Positions 52,880 through 61,302 of a stretch of DNA of 64,000 nucleotides are shown here, one piece after another. The stretch is from contig NZ_FPAY01000001.1 of assembly GCF_900116495.1 (NCBI RefSeq), positions 124,001 through 188,000 on the forward strand, given 5' to 3'. The notes beneath the pieces were generated by a model, which saw only the letters and a list, made by a program, of their open reading frames with translations, searched no databases and was not told where the DNA came from. The translations under genes were made by a program, and so were the position numbers. This stretch comes from Arthrobacter sp. ov118. Lineage in GTDB: Bacteria > Actinomycetota > Actinomycetes > Actinomycetales > Micrococcaceae. Numbering within the stretch: the stretch's first letter is position 1; the number at the start of each line of letters is the position of its first letter.

Positions 52880-54625
52880 GTGAGTGAATTGCACACGCAC
52901 CAGCTTCTGACCGATGAGTCCGGCACGGAGACCATCGAGCCTGAAGAAACCATCATCTCAGACGAAAAACCGCACGAGATTGCCGAAAAGACGTTTGCCG
53001 ACTACAACGTCCGCGCCGACATCGTCGCGTCCCTTGCCGACGCCGGCATCACCCACCCTTTCCCGATCCAGGCAATGACGCTGCCGGTCGCGCTGTCCGG
53101 TCATGACATCATCGGCCAGGCCAAGACCGGTACCGGCAAAACCCTTGGCTTCGGCATCCCGGCGCTGCAGCGCGTCGTCGGCCGTGACGACGCGGGGTTC
53201 GAGAAGCTGGCCGTTCCGGGCGCCCCGCAGGCCCTCGTGATCGTGCCCACCCGCGAACTCGCCGTCCAGGTGGCCGCCGACCTCGAGACCGCTGCCCGCA
53301 AGCGCAACGCCCGTATCGCCACCATCTACGGCGGCCGGGCCTACGAGCCGCAGGTCGAGGCGCTGAAGAACGGCGTCGAAGTTGTCGTCGGCACCCCCGG
53401 GCGCCTGATTGACCTCTACAAGCAGAAGCACCTGAGCCTGAAAAACGTCAAGATCGTCATCCTCGACGAGGCCGACGAAATGCTGGACCTCGGGTTCCTG
53501 CCCGACGTCGAAACGCTGATCGCCGCCACCCCGGCCGTCCGCCAGACGCTGCTGTTCTCGGCCACCATGCCCGGCCCGGTCATCGCCATGGCCCGCCGCT
53601 ATATGAGCCAGCCGACCCACATCCGCGCCGCGGACCCGGACGACGAAGGCCTGACCAAGCGCGACATCCGCCAGCTGATCTACCGTGCCCACAGCATGGA
53701 CAAGGTGGAGGTAGTCGCCCGCATCCTGCAGGCCCGCGGACGCGGCCGCACCATCATCTTCACCAAGACCAAGCGCACCGCCGCGAAGGTGGCGGAGGAA
53801 CTCGTGGACCGCGGCTTCGCAGCGGCCGCTATCCACGGCGACCTCGGCCAGGGCGCCCGTGAACAGGCACTGCGTGCCTTCCGCAACAACAAGGTCGACG
53901 TCCTCGTGGCCACCGACGTCGCCGCCCGCGGGATCGACGTCGACGACGTCACGCACGTCATCAACTACCAGTGCGTTGAAGACGAGAAGATCTACCTGCA
54001 CCGCGTCGGCCGCACCGGCCGCGCCGGCAACAAGGGCACCGCCGTGACGTTTGTCGACTGGGACGACATGCCGCGCTGGGGCCTGATCAACAAGGCCCTG
54101 GGCCTGAGCGTCCCCGAGCCGGTGGAGACGTACTCCTCCTCGCCGCACCTCTTTGAGGAACTGGACATTCCCGAAGGCACCAAGGGCCGCCTGCCCCGCG
54201 ACAAGCGCGTGCTGGCCGGCGTCGATGCCGAAGTCCTCGAAGACCTGGGCGAGACCGGCAAGAAGACCCCGCGCGCCGGCGCAAAGGACACCGGACGTGA
54301 CAGCAGCCGCAGCAGCGGTCGCGAAGGAACCCGCGAAGGCAGCCGCACCGGTGGCCGCGACGCGCGCCGCAGCGGCTCCGAGGCCGGCGGACGGTCCGGC
54401 GGCCGCCGTCGCCGTCCCGCCGACGCCGGCGCCAGCACCGAGGTACCAGCCGCGGCCTCCGCCGCCGGCGGTCAGGGCCCGGACGCTGCCGCAGGCGCTG
54501 CGCCGTCGAAGGCTCCGACTGAGGTCGACCGGGCAACCCGTGCCCGCCGGCGCACCCGCACTCGCCGCCGTAACGGCGAGGTGGTGGCCGGCGGCGACGC
54601 GCAGCCGAGCGGCGCCGAGGCCTAA
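52880..54625 (+). CDS. DEAD-box ATP-dependent RNA helicase
   Basis: A 581-residue RNA helicase for ribosome assembly or mRNA turnover. Motifs in order: Q-motif FADYNVRADIVASL...PFPIQ, Walker A AKTGTGKT, VPTRELAVQ, VGTPGRLIDL, ILDEADEMLDLGF, LFSATMP, ATDVAARGIDVDDV and HRVGRTGRAG. The C-terminus after about 460 is basic and disordered with RSGGRRRRP and RARRRTRTRRR, likely an RNA-binding tail. GTG start with AAGGA 10 nt upstream. From memory it corresponds in position to mycobacterial RhlE (Rv3211). Confidence 0.93.
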   Translation: MSELHTHQLLTDESGTETIEPEETIISDEKPHEIAEKTFADYNVRADIVASLADAGITHPFPIQAMTLPVALSGHDIIGQAKTGTGKTLGFGIPALQRVVGRDDAGFEKLAVPGAPQALVIVPTRELAVQVAADLETAARKRNARIATIYGGRAYEPQVEALKNGVEVVVGTPGRLIDLYKQKHLSLKNVKIVILDEADEMLDLGFLPDVETLIAATPAVRQTLLFSATMPGPVIAMARRYMSQPTHIRAADPDDEGLTKRDIRQLIYRAHSMDKVEVVARILQARGRGRTIIFTKTKRTAAKVAEELVDRGFAAAAIHGDLGQGAREQALRAFRNNKVDVLVATDVAARGIDVDDVTHVINYQCVEDEKIYLHRVGRTGRAGNKGTAVTFVDWDDMPRWGLINKALGLSVPEPVETYSSSPHLFEELDIPEGTKGRLPRDKRVLAGVDAEVLEDLGETGKKTPRAGAKDTGRDSSRSSGREGTREGSRTGGRDARRSGSEAGGRSGGRRRRPADAGASTEVPAAASAAGGQGPDAAAGAAPSKAPTEVDRATRARRRTRTRRRNGEVVAGGDAQPSGAEA

Positions 54626-54634
54626 TCCCTGACG

Positions 54635-55507
54635 ATGACTGACACCGTCTGGGCGCCGGACGGCAGCAACCTGGTGGTTCACGCGGACAACGCGGAGTAC
54701 CTCCCCACGCTGCCGGACGGCGCCTTCACACTGATTTACGTGGACCCGCCATTCAACACCGGGCGGGTCCAACGGCGCCAGGAAACTAAAATGGTGCTCA
54801 ATGCCGGGGGCGAGGGCGACCGGGTGGGGTTCAAGGGCAGGTCCTACGACACCATCAAGGGCGCACTGCACAGCTACGACGACGCCTTCAGCGATTACTG
54901 GTCCTTCCTCGAGCCCCGGCTCGTGGAGGCCTGGCGGCTCCTCGCCGATGACGGGACTCTGTACCTGCACCTGGACTACCGCGAGGTGCACTACGCGAAG
55001 GTCATGCTGGACGCGATCTTCGGCCGTGAGTGCTTCCTGAACGAGATCATTTGGGCCTACGACTACGGTGCGCGGGCCAAGTACCGCTGGCCCACGAAGC
55101 ACGACAACATCCTCGTCTACGTCAAGAACCCGGCGAAGTATCACTTCGACAGCGCCGAGGTGGACCGTGAGCCGTACATGGCGCCCGGGCTCGTCACCCC
55201 CGCCAAGCGCGAGCTCGGCAAGCTCCCCACGGACGTGTGGTGGCACACGATCGTCTCCCCCACCGGCCGGGAGAAAACCGGCTACCCGACGCAAAAACCC
55301 GAGGGCCTGATCCGGCGCGTGGTCGCGGCGTCGAGCCGGCCCGGCGACTGGTGCCTGGACTTCTTCGCCGGCTCCGGCACGCTCGGCGCCGTAGCCGCGA
55401 AACTGGACCGGAAATTCGTGTGCGTGGACCAGAACCAGGCCGCCGTCGACGTCATGTCCAAGCGCCTGGCCCGGCACGCCACCTTCACCGCCCCACCGCC
55501 CGCCTAG
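54635..55507 (+). CDS. Orphan beta-class DNA methyltransferase (N4-cytosine/N6-adenine)
   Basis: A 290-residue SAM-dependent methylase. Motif IV DPPFNTG (about 37-43) comes before motif I DFFAGSGTLG (about 247-256), the beta-class order; HLDYREVHYAKV and YPTQKPEGLIRRVV support it. No endonuclease, specificity subunit or Vsr gene is near, so it is not part of a visible restriction system. It begins 10 bp after the helicase gene and is probably co-transcribed. Whether adenine or cytosine is methylated cannot be decided, though DPPF leans to N6-adenine (inference). Confidence 0.88.
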   Translation: MTDTVWAPDGSNLVVHADNAEYLPTLPDGAFTLIYVDPPFNTGRVQRRQETKMVLNAGGEGDRVGFKGRSYDTIKGALHSYDDAFSDYWSFLEPRLVEAWRLLADDGTLYLHLDYREVHYAKVMLDAIFGRECFLNEIIWAYDYGARAKYRWPTKHDNILVYVKNPAKYHFDSAEVDREPYMAPGLVTPAKRELGKLPTDVWWHTIVSPTGREKTGYPTQKPEGLIRRVVAASSRPGDWCLDFFAGSGTLGAVAAKLDRKFVCVDQNQAAVDVMSKRLARHATFTAPPPA

Positions 55508-55515
55508 CTCCTCCA

Positions 55516-55584
55516 CCCCGTTGCGCTATCACTTGTGGCGGCTATTCCGGCCTGATGGGGACCAAAACTGATAGCGCAACGGGG
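55516..55584. repeat. Long palindrome between convergent genes
   Basis: Arms 55516-55538 and 55562-55584 pair over 23 bp with two mismatches, the outer 16 bp perfect, around a 23-bp centre. It can act as a bidirectional terminator for the methylase and PHP genes. The TATCACTT core resembles the GGTCACTT core of the palindrome at 27371. Confidence 0.85.
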
Positions 55585-55614
55585 GGCGGGCGGCCTTCTG
55601 CTCCGTCAGCGGGG

Positions 55615-56460
55615 TCAGCGGACCACGGATGAGCCGGTGCCGAGTTCCTCGATCCGGGCCAGGACCTCCGCCGAGGTCAGGTTCTCCCCCAGCAGGTTCG
55701 GCTTCCCGGCGCCGTGGTAGTCGGACGAGCCGGTGACCAGCAGGCCGTACCGTTCGGCCAGGCGGCGGAGGAACGTCCGGCCCTCCTCCGGGTTGTCGCG
55801 GTGATAGATTTCCAGCCCGGCCAGCCCGGCGTCGATCATCTCCCGGTAGGTCTCCTCCCCCACGATCCGGCCGCGGGCAGACGCAACGGGGTGCGCAAAG
55901 ACCGGAACCCCGCCGGCTGCACGGACCAGTTCGACGGCGATCGCCGGCTCCGGCGCGTAGTGCTGGACCCAGTAGCGCGAACGCGAGGTGAGGATGGAGC
56001 TGAAGGCCTCGGTCCGGTCCTCCACCACACCTGCGGCGACGAGCGCGTCGGCGATATGCGGACGGCCGAGGGTGGCGCCAGGGGCGACATGGTGGATCAC
56101 GTCGTCCCAGGTCAGCGGATAGTCCTCGGACAGCAGAGTGACCATCTTTTGGGCCCGCGTGTGCCGGGCGTCCTTGGCCTTGGTGATTTCCTCGAGCAGC
56201 CCCGGGTGGGCGGGGTCGTGGAGGTAGCTCAGCAGGTGGACGCTGATGCCTTCGGCGGTCCGGCAGGAGATCTCCATACCGGGGACCAGGGCCACGCCTG
56301 ATTTCCGGGCCGCGGCGGCAGCCTCCACCCACCCGTCGGTAGAGTCGTGGTCCGTCAGGGCGACGACGTCGAGCCCCGCAGCTGCGGCGGACTCCATGAC
56401 GTCGGCCGGCGCCTGGGTGCCGTCGGAAACGTTCGAGTGCGCATGCAGGTCAATCCTCAC
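55615..56460 (-). CDS. PHP-domain phosphoesterase
   Basis: A 281-residue PHP-family metal-dependent phosphoesterase of the TrpH/3',5'-nucleotide phosphatase type. Metal-site motifs are DLHAHSNVSDG (4-14), LTDHDSTDGW, GMEISCR, the FAHPVA segment and SSDYHGAGKPN near residue 240. Substrate is not determined by sequence. The GTG start has TAGGCT-N6 upstream. Confidence 0.9.
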   Translation of the reverse strand: MRIDLHAHSNVSDGTQAPADVMESAAAAGLDVVALTDHDSTDGWVEAAAAARKSGVALVPGMEISCRTAEGISVHLLSYLHDPAHPGLLEEITKAKDARHTRAQKMVTLLSEDYPLTWDDVIHHVAPGATLGRPHIADALVAAGVVEDRTEAFSSILTSRSRYWVQHYAPEPAIAVELVRAAGGVPVFAHPVASARGRIVGEETYREMIDAGLAGLEIYHRDNPEEGRTFLRRLAERYGLLVTGSSDYHGAGKPNLLGENLTSAEVLARIEELGTGSSVVR

Positions 56461-56466
56461 CTCACC

Positions 56467-56472
56467 AGCCTA
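56467..56472 (-). promoter_or_regulatory. -10 box for leaderless PHP-gene mRNA
   Basis: Minus-strand TAGGCT is followed by GGTGAG and the GTG at 56460. Confidence 0.45.
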
Positions 56473-56584
56473 GTAGATGCCCGGATCCAAAGCCCGCCCG
56501 CGTCCTGACCCGCGTCCTGACCCGTCGCCTGGGCACGGGGCGCGCCGTTGGCCTAAGCCGCGGCGCTGGTGAGACGATGGGACC

Positions 56585-58168
56585 GTGAACGATGCAGATA
56601 GCACCCAAGTCTCCGCTTCCCAGCCCCTCGAAGAGCGCGTCAACAACCGCTCTCAGCGTCCCAGCTCCGATGCCTTCAAGGCCTTTATGGCCAGCAACTG
56701 GGCACCGGCCACGCAGCAGCTCCCCGAACGGGACGCCGTCGCAGGCCACGCCGCAGCCCGGCGGCGCGCCATTTCAGTGCAGTTCAAAGGTGAACGCCTG
56801 GTCATCCCCGCAGGCCCGCTGAAGGTCCGTTCGAACGACTGCGATTACCGCTTCCGGCCGCACTCGGCCTTCGCGCACCTCACCGGCCTCGGCCTGGACC
56901 ACGAACCGGATGCGGTCCTGATCCTGGAGCCGGTGGCGGAGGGCGCGGGCGACGACGGCGGAAACCACCACGCCACGCTGTACTTCCGGCCGCTGGCCGG
57001 CCGCGACACCGAGCAGTTTTACGCCGACTCCCGCTCCGGCGAATTCTGGATCGGTGCCCGCCCCACCCTCGCCGAATTCAAGGCCAGGCTTGGACTGGAC
57101 ACCGCGGACATCCGGGAACTCGAACTGGCCATCACCAAGAACGTCGGCGCTCCGGAGATCGGCGGCATCTCCGTAAGGCTGGTCCGCAAGGTTGACGAGA
57201 ACATCGACGCCCTCGTGGACACCGCCCGCTACAACACGGCCAAGGATCCGGACAACCTGGACCTGAGCGTCCTGGACGCCTTGGACGACAAGCTCGCCGA
57301 GGCCCTCTCCGAACTCCGTCTGCTCAAGGACGAGTGGGAAATCGAACAGATGAAGGTCGCCGTCGACTCCACCGTGGCAGGATTCACGGAGGTCGTGAAG
57401 GCACTGCCGCGGGCGCTGACCCACGAGCGCGGCGAGCGCGTCGTGGAGGGGGCGTTCTTTGCCCGTGCCCGCGAGGAAGGCAACGAGCTCGGCTACGACA
57501 CCATCGCCGCCTCCGGCAACAACGCCACTGTGCTGCACTGGACGCGGAACACCGGCAGGGTCAATGCCGGGGAGCTCCTGCTCCTGGACGCGGGCGTGGA
57601 AGCCGACTCCCTGTACACGGCGGACGTCACCCGCACCCTGCCGGCCAACGGCCAGTTCTCCGAAATCCAGCGGAAGGTCTACGAGGCAGTGCTCGACGCC
57701 GCCGACGCCGGCTTTGCCGCCGCCCAGCCCGGGACCCGGTTCCGGGACATCCACACGGCGGCCACCACGGTGCTGGCCGAACGGCTCGCCGAATGGGGCC
57801 TCCTGCCGGTCTCCGTGGAGGAAGCCATCAGCCCCGAAGGCCAGCAGCACCGCCGCTGGATGCCGCACGGCACGAGCCACCACCTCGGCCTCGACGTCCA
57901 CGACTGCGCCCAGGCGAAACGGGAACTCTACCTCGACGGCGTGCTCACGCCCGGCATGGTCTTCACGATCGAACCCGGCCTGTACTTCAAGAACGAGGAC
58001 ATCGGCATCCCCGAGGAATACCGCGGCATCGGCGTCCGGATCGAGGATGACATCCTCATGACCGCCGACGGCCCGGTCAACCTCAGCGCCGCCCTGCCGC
58101 GGAAAGCCGCCGACGTCGAATCCTGGATGGCGGGCATCTACCTGGAAGTAGACGCCCAGACACCGTAG
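56585..58168 (+). CDS. pepP: Xaa-Pro aminopeptidase (aminopeptidase P)
   Basis: A 527-residue metallopeptidase that removes N-terminal residues before proline. The N-terminal creatinase-like domain (about 35-240) precedes the pita-bread domain, whose metal ligands are Asp in LLLDAGVEADSLYTADVTRT (two Asp), His in HGTSHHLGLDVHD, Glu in TIEPGLYF and Glu in GVRIEDDIL. Length fits the actinobacterial form. GTG start with GACGAT-N6 just upstream, possibly leaderless. It ends at a strong bidirectional terminator. Confidence 0.94.
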   Translation: MNDADSTQVSASQPLEERVNNRSQRPSSDAFKAFMASNWAPATQQLPERDAVAGHAAARRRAISVQFKGERLVIPAGPLKVRSNDCDYRFRPHSAFAHLTGLGLDHEPDAVLILEPVAEGAGDDGGNHHATLYFRPLAGRDTEQFYADSRSGEFWIGARPTLAEFKARLGLDTADIRELELAITKNVGAPEIGGISVRLVRKVDENIDALVDTARYNTAKDPDNLDLSVLDALDDKLAEALSELRLLKDEWEIEQMKVAVDSTVAGFTEVVKALPRALTHERGERVVEGAFFARAREEGNELGYDTIAASGNNATVLHWTRNTGRVNAGELLLLDAGVEADSLYTADVTRTLPANGQFSEIQRKVYEAVLDAADAGFAAAQPGTRFRDIHTAATTVLAERLAEWGLLPVSVEEAISPEGQQHRRWMPHGTSHHLGLDVHDCAQAKRELYLDGVLTPGMVFTIEPGLYFKNEDIGIPEEYRGIGVRIEDDILMTADGPVNLSAALPRKAADVESWMAGIYLEVDAQTP

Positions 58169-58198
58169 ACCACGGAGCAGGGCAGAAAAGAGAACAGA

Positions 58199-58234
58199 AA
58201 AGGGAGCGTTCCGGATGTCCGGGACGCTCCCTTT
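58199..58234. terminator. Bidirectional terminator
   Basis: A 16-bp stem (58199-58214 with 58219-58234, one G-T pair) with a 4-nt loop and flanking A/T runs, between pepP and the convergent stress-protein gene. Confidence 0.9.
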
Positions 58235-58288
58235 ACTGCTGCAATCGGGGCGCCGACACCAGTACTGCTCGATTCAGCGCCGCTAGAT

Positions 58289-59173
58289 TCAGTGCTGCTG
58301 GCCGTCCTGGCCCGGGGCGGGCTTGTCGGCGTCGGTGACCCTGACGCCGTACTGCGGGCGGCCGTCCGGAAGGTCCGGGTAAGTCACGCCCGAGATGCGG
58401 CCGGGCTGCCGGGCGGCCTCCTCGGCGGTGCCGGGCGCGGCCGGGGCGTGGCTCGGCTCGCTGGCCTGATCACTGCCGGGCTGCTCATTGCCGGCAGCAG
58501 GCGTCCTCTGGCCGTACGGGTCATTCCAACCCGCGGGGCGCTGGGGTGCCCCGCCCTGCTGTCCCGGCTGCTGGGGAAAGTGCTCCTGGGCTTGGGGCTG
58601 CTGCGGCTGGCCGTGCCGGTAGTCGTGCTGCGGGTAACCGGAAGCGGCGGCACCGGACGCGTCATGCGGCGTCATCGGCAGCTGGTGGAGCAGGCGCCGG
58701 GCCTCCCCCGCGGCCTCGAAGGAGACCACGACGTCGTAGTTGCTCGCCACCACCTGGCTGGTTGAGGTGAAGTCACGCTTGCCGCGCTGCATGGCGTACG
58801 TGACGATGCCAAACAGCATGAAGAACGCTGCACCCATCAGCACGGACGTCACGATCGAGAAATACCCCGGGGTCGTGGAGAAAAAGGACAACATGACGCC
58901 GACGAACAGGCCGAACCACATGCCGCTGAGCGCGCCGGACAAAGCGACACGCGGGTAGGTGAGCCTGCCGGTCACCCGTTCCACCATCTTCAGCTCGTTG
59001 CCCACGATCGAAACCATCTGCACGGGGAACTGCTGATCTGCCAGGTAGTCCACCGCCTTCTGGGCGTCCAGGTATGAGTTGTAGGAACCGACGACGTCAC
59101 CTTTCGGGACGGCGCGGGCCTCGTCCGGGCCATTGGGGGCACCGGCCCTGGGGGCACCAAAAATGTTTGACAT
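58289..59173 (-). CDS. General-stress-protein-17M-like membrane protein with Gln/Pro-rich tail
   Basis: A 294-residue protein. An N-terminal GSP17M-like domain (DVVGSYNSYLDAQKAVDYLA, about 26-75) is followed by two membrane helices (about 85-135, LSGMWFGLFVGVMLSFF and VLMGAAFFMLFGIVTYAMQ), a segment resembling a second half of the fold (VVASNYDVVVSFEAAGEARR) and a long disordered tail rich in Gln, Pro and Gly. Function is unknown. ATG 59173 has GAGAAT-N6 upstream and lies opposite the MgtE-N gene promoter. Confidence 0.82.
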   Translation of the reverse strand: MSNIFGAPRAGAPNGPDEARAVPKGDVVGSYNSYLDAQKAVDYLADQQFPVQMVSIVGNELKMVERVTGRLTYPRVALSGALSGMWFGLFVGVMLSFFSTTPGYFSIVTSVLMGAAFFMLFGIVTYAMQRGKRDFTSTSQVVASNYDVVVSFEAAGEARRLLHQLPMTPHDASGAAASGYPQHDYRHGQPQQPQAQEHFPQQPGQQGGAPQRPAGWNDPYGQRTPAAGNEQPGSDQASEPSHAPAAPGTAEEAARQPGRISGVTYPDLPDGRPQYGVRVTDADKPAPGQDGQQH

Positions 59174-59179
59174 ATGCCC

Positions 59180-59185
59180 ATTCTC
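59180..59185 (-). promoter_or_regulatory. -10-like box of the stress-protein gene
   Basis: Minus-strand GAGAAT is followed by 6 nt and the ATG at 59173; it differs from TANNNT only at the first base. Confidence 0.35.
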
Positions 59186-59238
59186 ACCCATCCGGCTGGT
59201 GTGCGGCTGGAAATTCAGCTAAAAGAGAGCAGACTCGG

Positions 59239-59244
59239 TAGCCT
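59239..59244 (+). promoter_or_regulatory. -10 box for leaderless MgtE-N/CBS mRNA
   Basis: TAGCCT is followed by GTATGA and the GTG at 59251; there is no Shine-Dalgarno sequence. Confidence 0.5.
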
Positions 59245-59250
59245 GTATGA

Positions 59251-60534
59251 GTGAGCACGAATCTTTCGCGGGTGTTTGTCGCGCGCCTCCTCGGACTGGA
59301 CGTCTTCGACCCATTGGGCGACCGTCTGGGCCGGCTGCGCGACGTCGTGGTGCTCTCCCGCGGGACCAGGGGCGCCCCGCACGTGGTGGGCATCGTCGTC
59401 GAGGTTCCGGGCAAGAAGCGCGTATTCGTGCCGATGACGCGGATTACCTCCATCGACCAGACGCAGGTCATCTGCACCGGGCTGGTCAATCTGCGCCGGT
59501 TTGAACAGCGCGGCGCGGAAACCCTGGTGGTCGCGGAACTGTTCGACCGGCGGGTCACCCTCGCGGACGGCAGCGGGGACGCCACCATCGAGGACATCGC
59601 CATGGACCGGCACCGCTCGGGCGACTGGTTCGTCAGCAAGCTCTTCGTCCGCCGCGGCCACTCCCTTTCACCACTGAGCCGGCTGCGCCGCAACGAAACC
59701 CTGATCATCGACTGGGCGGACGCCCGGCAGGGGGCCAAGACCGAGCCGCAGGCCGCCACCCAGTTCGTGGCCACCCATGAGGACCTCAAACCGGCCGACT
59801 TCGCCGAAGCCCTTCAGGAGATGAGCGACAAGCGTCGCTTCGAGGTCGCGAGTGAACTCCAGGACGAGCGGCTCGCCGACGTCCTGCAGGAGATGCCCGA
59901 AGGCGACCAGGTGGAGATCCTCTCCGCCTTGGACGTCAACCGCGCCGCCGACGTCCTGGAGGAAATGGATCCCGACGACGCCGCCGACCTCCTCGCCGAA
60001 CTCCCCAGCGCCCAGGCCGAGGAACTCCTGCAGCTGATGGAGCCCGAGGGCGCCGAGGACGTCCGCCGCCTGCTCGAATACGACGAGGACACCGCCGGCG
60101 GTCTTATGACGCCGGTTCCGGTCATCCTCCCGCCGGAAGCAACCGTGGCCGAAGCCCTGGCCCACGTCCGCCGGGAAGAGCTCTCCCCGGCGCTGGCGTC
60201 CTCGATCTTCATTGCCCGGCCGCCGCTGGAGACACCGACGGGGCGCTTCCTCGGCGTCGTCCACATCCAGCAGCTCCTGCGTTACCCGCCGCCGGAGCCG
60301 CTGGGCAACCTTGTGGACAAGAACCTGGAACCGGTCTCCGACCAGGCCCACATCAGCGAGGTGGCCCGGGCCCTGGCGACGTACAACCTCAATTCCCTCC
60401 CTGTGGTCAACGACGACGGACGGCTTGTGGGGGCGGTGACTGTTGACGACGTGCTGGATCACCTGCTGCCAGATGACTGGCGCGCCCACGAGGACGACGC
60501 CCCGATAAGGAAACTTGGAGGCCGCATTGGCTGA
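59251..60534 (+). CDS. MgtE N-domain/CBS-pair protein without channel domain
   Basis: A 427-residue soluble protein. A PRC-barrel-like N-terminus (about 5-130, LGRLRDVVVLSRG) is followed by the helical MgtE intracellular N domain (about 175-265, with EILSALDVNRAADVLEEMDP and DDAADLLAELPSAQ) and a CBS pair (about 275-415, TAGGLMTPVPVILPPEATV). The Mg2+-conducting membrane domain of MgtE is missing, so it is a sensor or partner protein rather than a transporter. The DUF1003 gene overlaps its end. From memory Rv1232c is the mycobacterial counterpart. Confidence 0.88.
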   Translation: MSTNLSRVFVARLLGLDVFDPLGDRLGRLRDVVVLSRGTRGAPHVVGIVVEVPGKKRVFVPMTRITSIDQTQVICTGLVNLRRFEQRGAETLVVAELFDRRVTLADGSGDATIEDIAMDRHRSGDWFVSKLFVRRGHSLSPLSRLRRNETLIIDWADARQGAKTEPQAATQFVATHEDLKPADFAEALQEMSDKRRFEVASELQDERLADVLQEMPEGDQVEILSALDVNRAADVLEEMDPDDAADLLAELPSAQAEELLQLMEPEGAEDVRRLLEYDEDTAGGLMTPVPVILPPEATVAEALAHVRREELSPALASSIFIARPPLETPTGRFLGVVHIQQLLRYPPPEPLGNLVDKNLEPVSDQAHISEVARALATYNLNSLPVVNDDGRLVGAVTVDDVLDHLLPDDWRAHEDDAPIRKLGGRIG

Positions 60535-61291
60535 TATGAGCACACCCCGGGGTTCCGGCAACACCCGCCCAGGCGGCAAGGCCTCCGGCGGCCTGGACAC
60601 GCCGCTGAGCGGCCGGCAGCGGATCCTGCCGAAGTTCTCGCCCAACCCGGATGCCTTCGGCCACGCCACCGAAGGCTTCGCCCGGTTCATGGGCACGCCG
60701 CAGTTCCTGCTCTACATGAGCGTGTTCTGCATCTTCTGGCTGGGCTGGAACACGTGGGCGCCGGTGGAATGGCAGTTCGACTCGCGGGCGCTGGGCTTCA
60801 CGCTGCTGACCCTCATGCTGTCGCTGCAGGCCTCGTACGCCGCGCCCCTGCTGCTGCTGGCCCAGAACCGGCAGGATGACCGCGACAAAGTCTCGCTCCA
60901 GCAGGACCGCCAGCGGGCCGAACGCAACCTCTCGGACACTGAATACCTGACCCGGGAACTGGCATCCCTGCGCATCGCTCTGCGCGAGGTCGCCACCCGC
61001 GACTACGTCCGCGCCGAACTGCGCAGCCTGCTGGAGGACATGCTCGAGGCCCAGGAGGAACTGCGCGCGCATGATCCGTCGGCCGGCTCCCATGAGACAC
61101 CGCGGGACAAGGTCAAGGAAAAGCTGAAGGATCGGCGCGACAAGCAGCGCGGCCCGCGGACCCAGCAGATCCCCCGCGTCAAGCCTGGCGGCAAGCGGGG
61201 CGTCCCGCCGGCGGATGCCCCGGCGACCCCCTCCCGGGCGGACGCCGACCCCGGCCGCCTGCCTGCACACCGCACCTCCCCCGAAAGCTGA
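60527..61291 (+). CDS. DUF1003 membrane protein
   Basis: A 254-residue protein with two transmembrane helices (about 65-85, FLLYMSVFCIFWLGWNTWAP, and 93-115, LGFTLLTLMLSLQASYAAPL), the DUF1003 core QNRQDDRDKVSLQQDRQRAE, and a charged coiled-coil plus basic disordered tail. Function is unknown. TTG 60527 is chosen for GGAGG 5 nt upstream and overlaps the previous stop; ATG 60536 is the alternative. Confidence 0.85.
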   Translation: MADMSTPRGSGNTRPGGKASGGLDTPLSGRQRILPKFSPNPDAFGHATEGFARFMGTPQFLLYMSVFCIFWLGWNTWAPVEWQFDSRALGFTLLTLMLSLQASYAAPLLLLAQNRQDDRDKVSLQQDRQRAERNLSDTEYLTRELASLRIALREVATRDYVRAELRSLLEDMLEAQEELRAHDPSAGSHETPRDKVKEKLKDRRDKQRGPRTQQIPRVKPGGKRGVPPADAPATPSRADADPGRLPAHRTSPES

Positions 61292-61302
61292 GCATCGCCC
61301 GC

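Noticed and set aside
52958..55516. An 852-codon open frame antisense to the DEAD-box and methylase genes
   Set aside because: It covers two clearly coding genes on the other strand and shows no domain; typical antisense artefact in GC-rich DNA.
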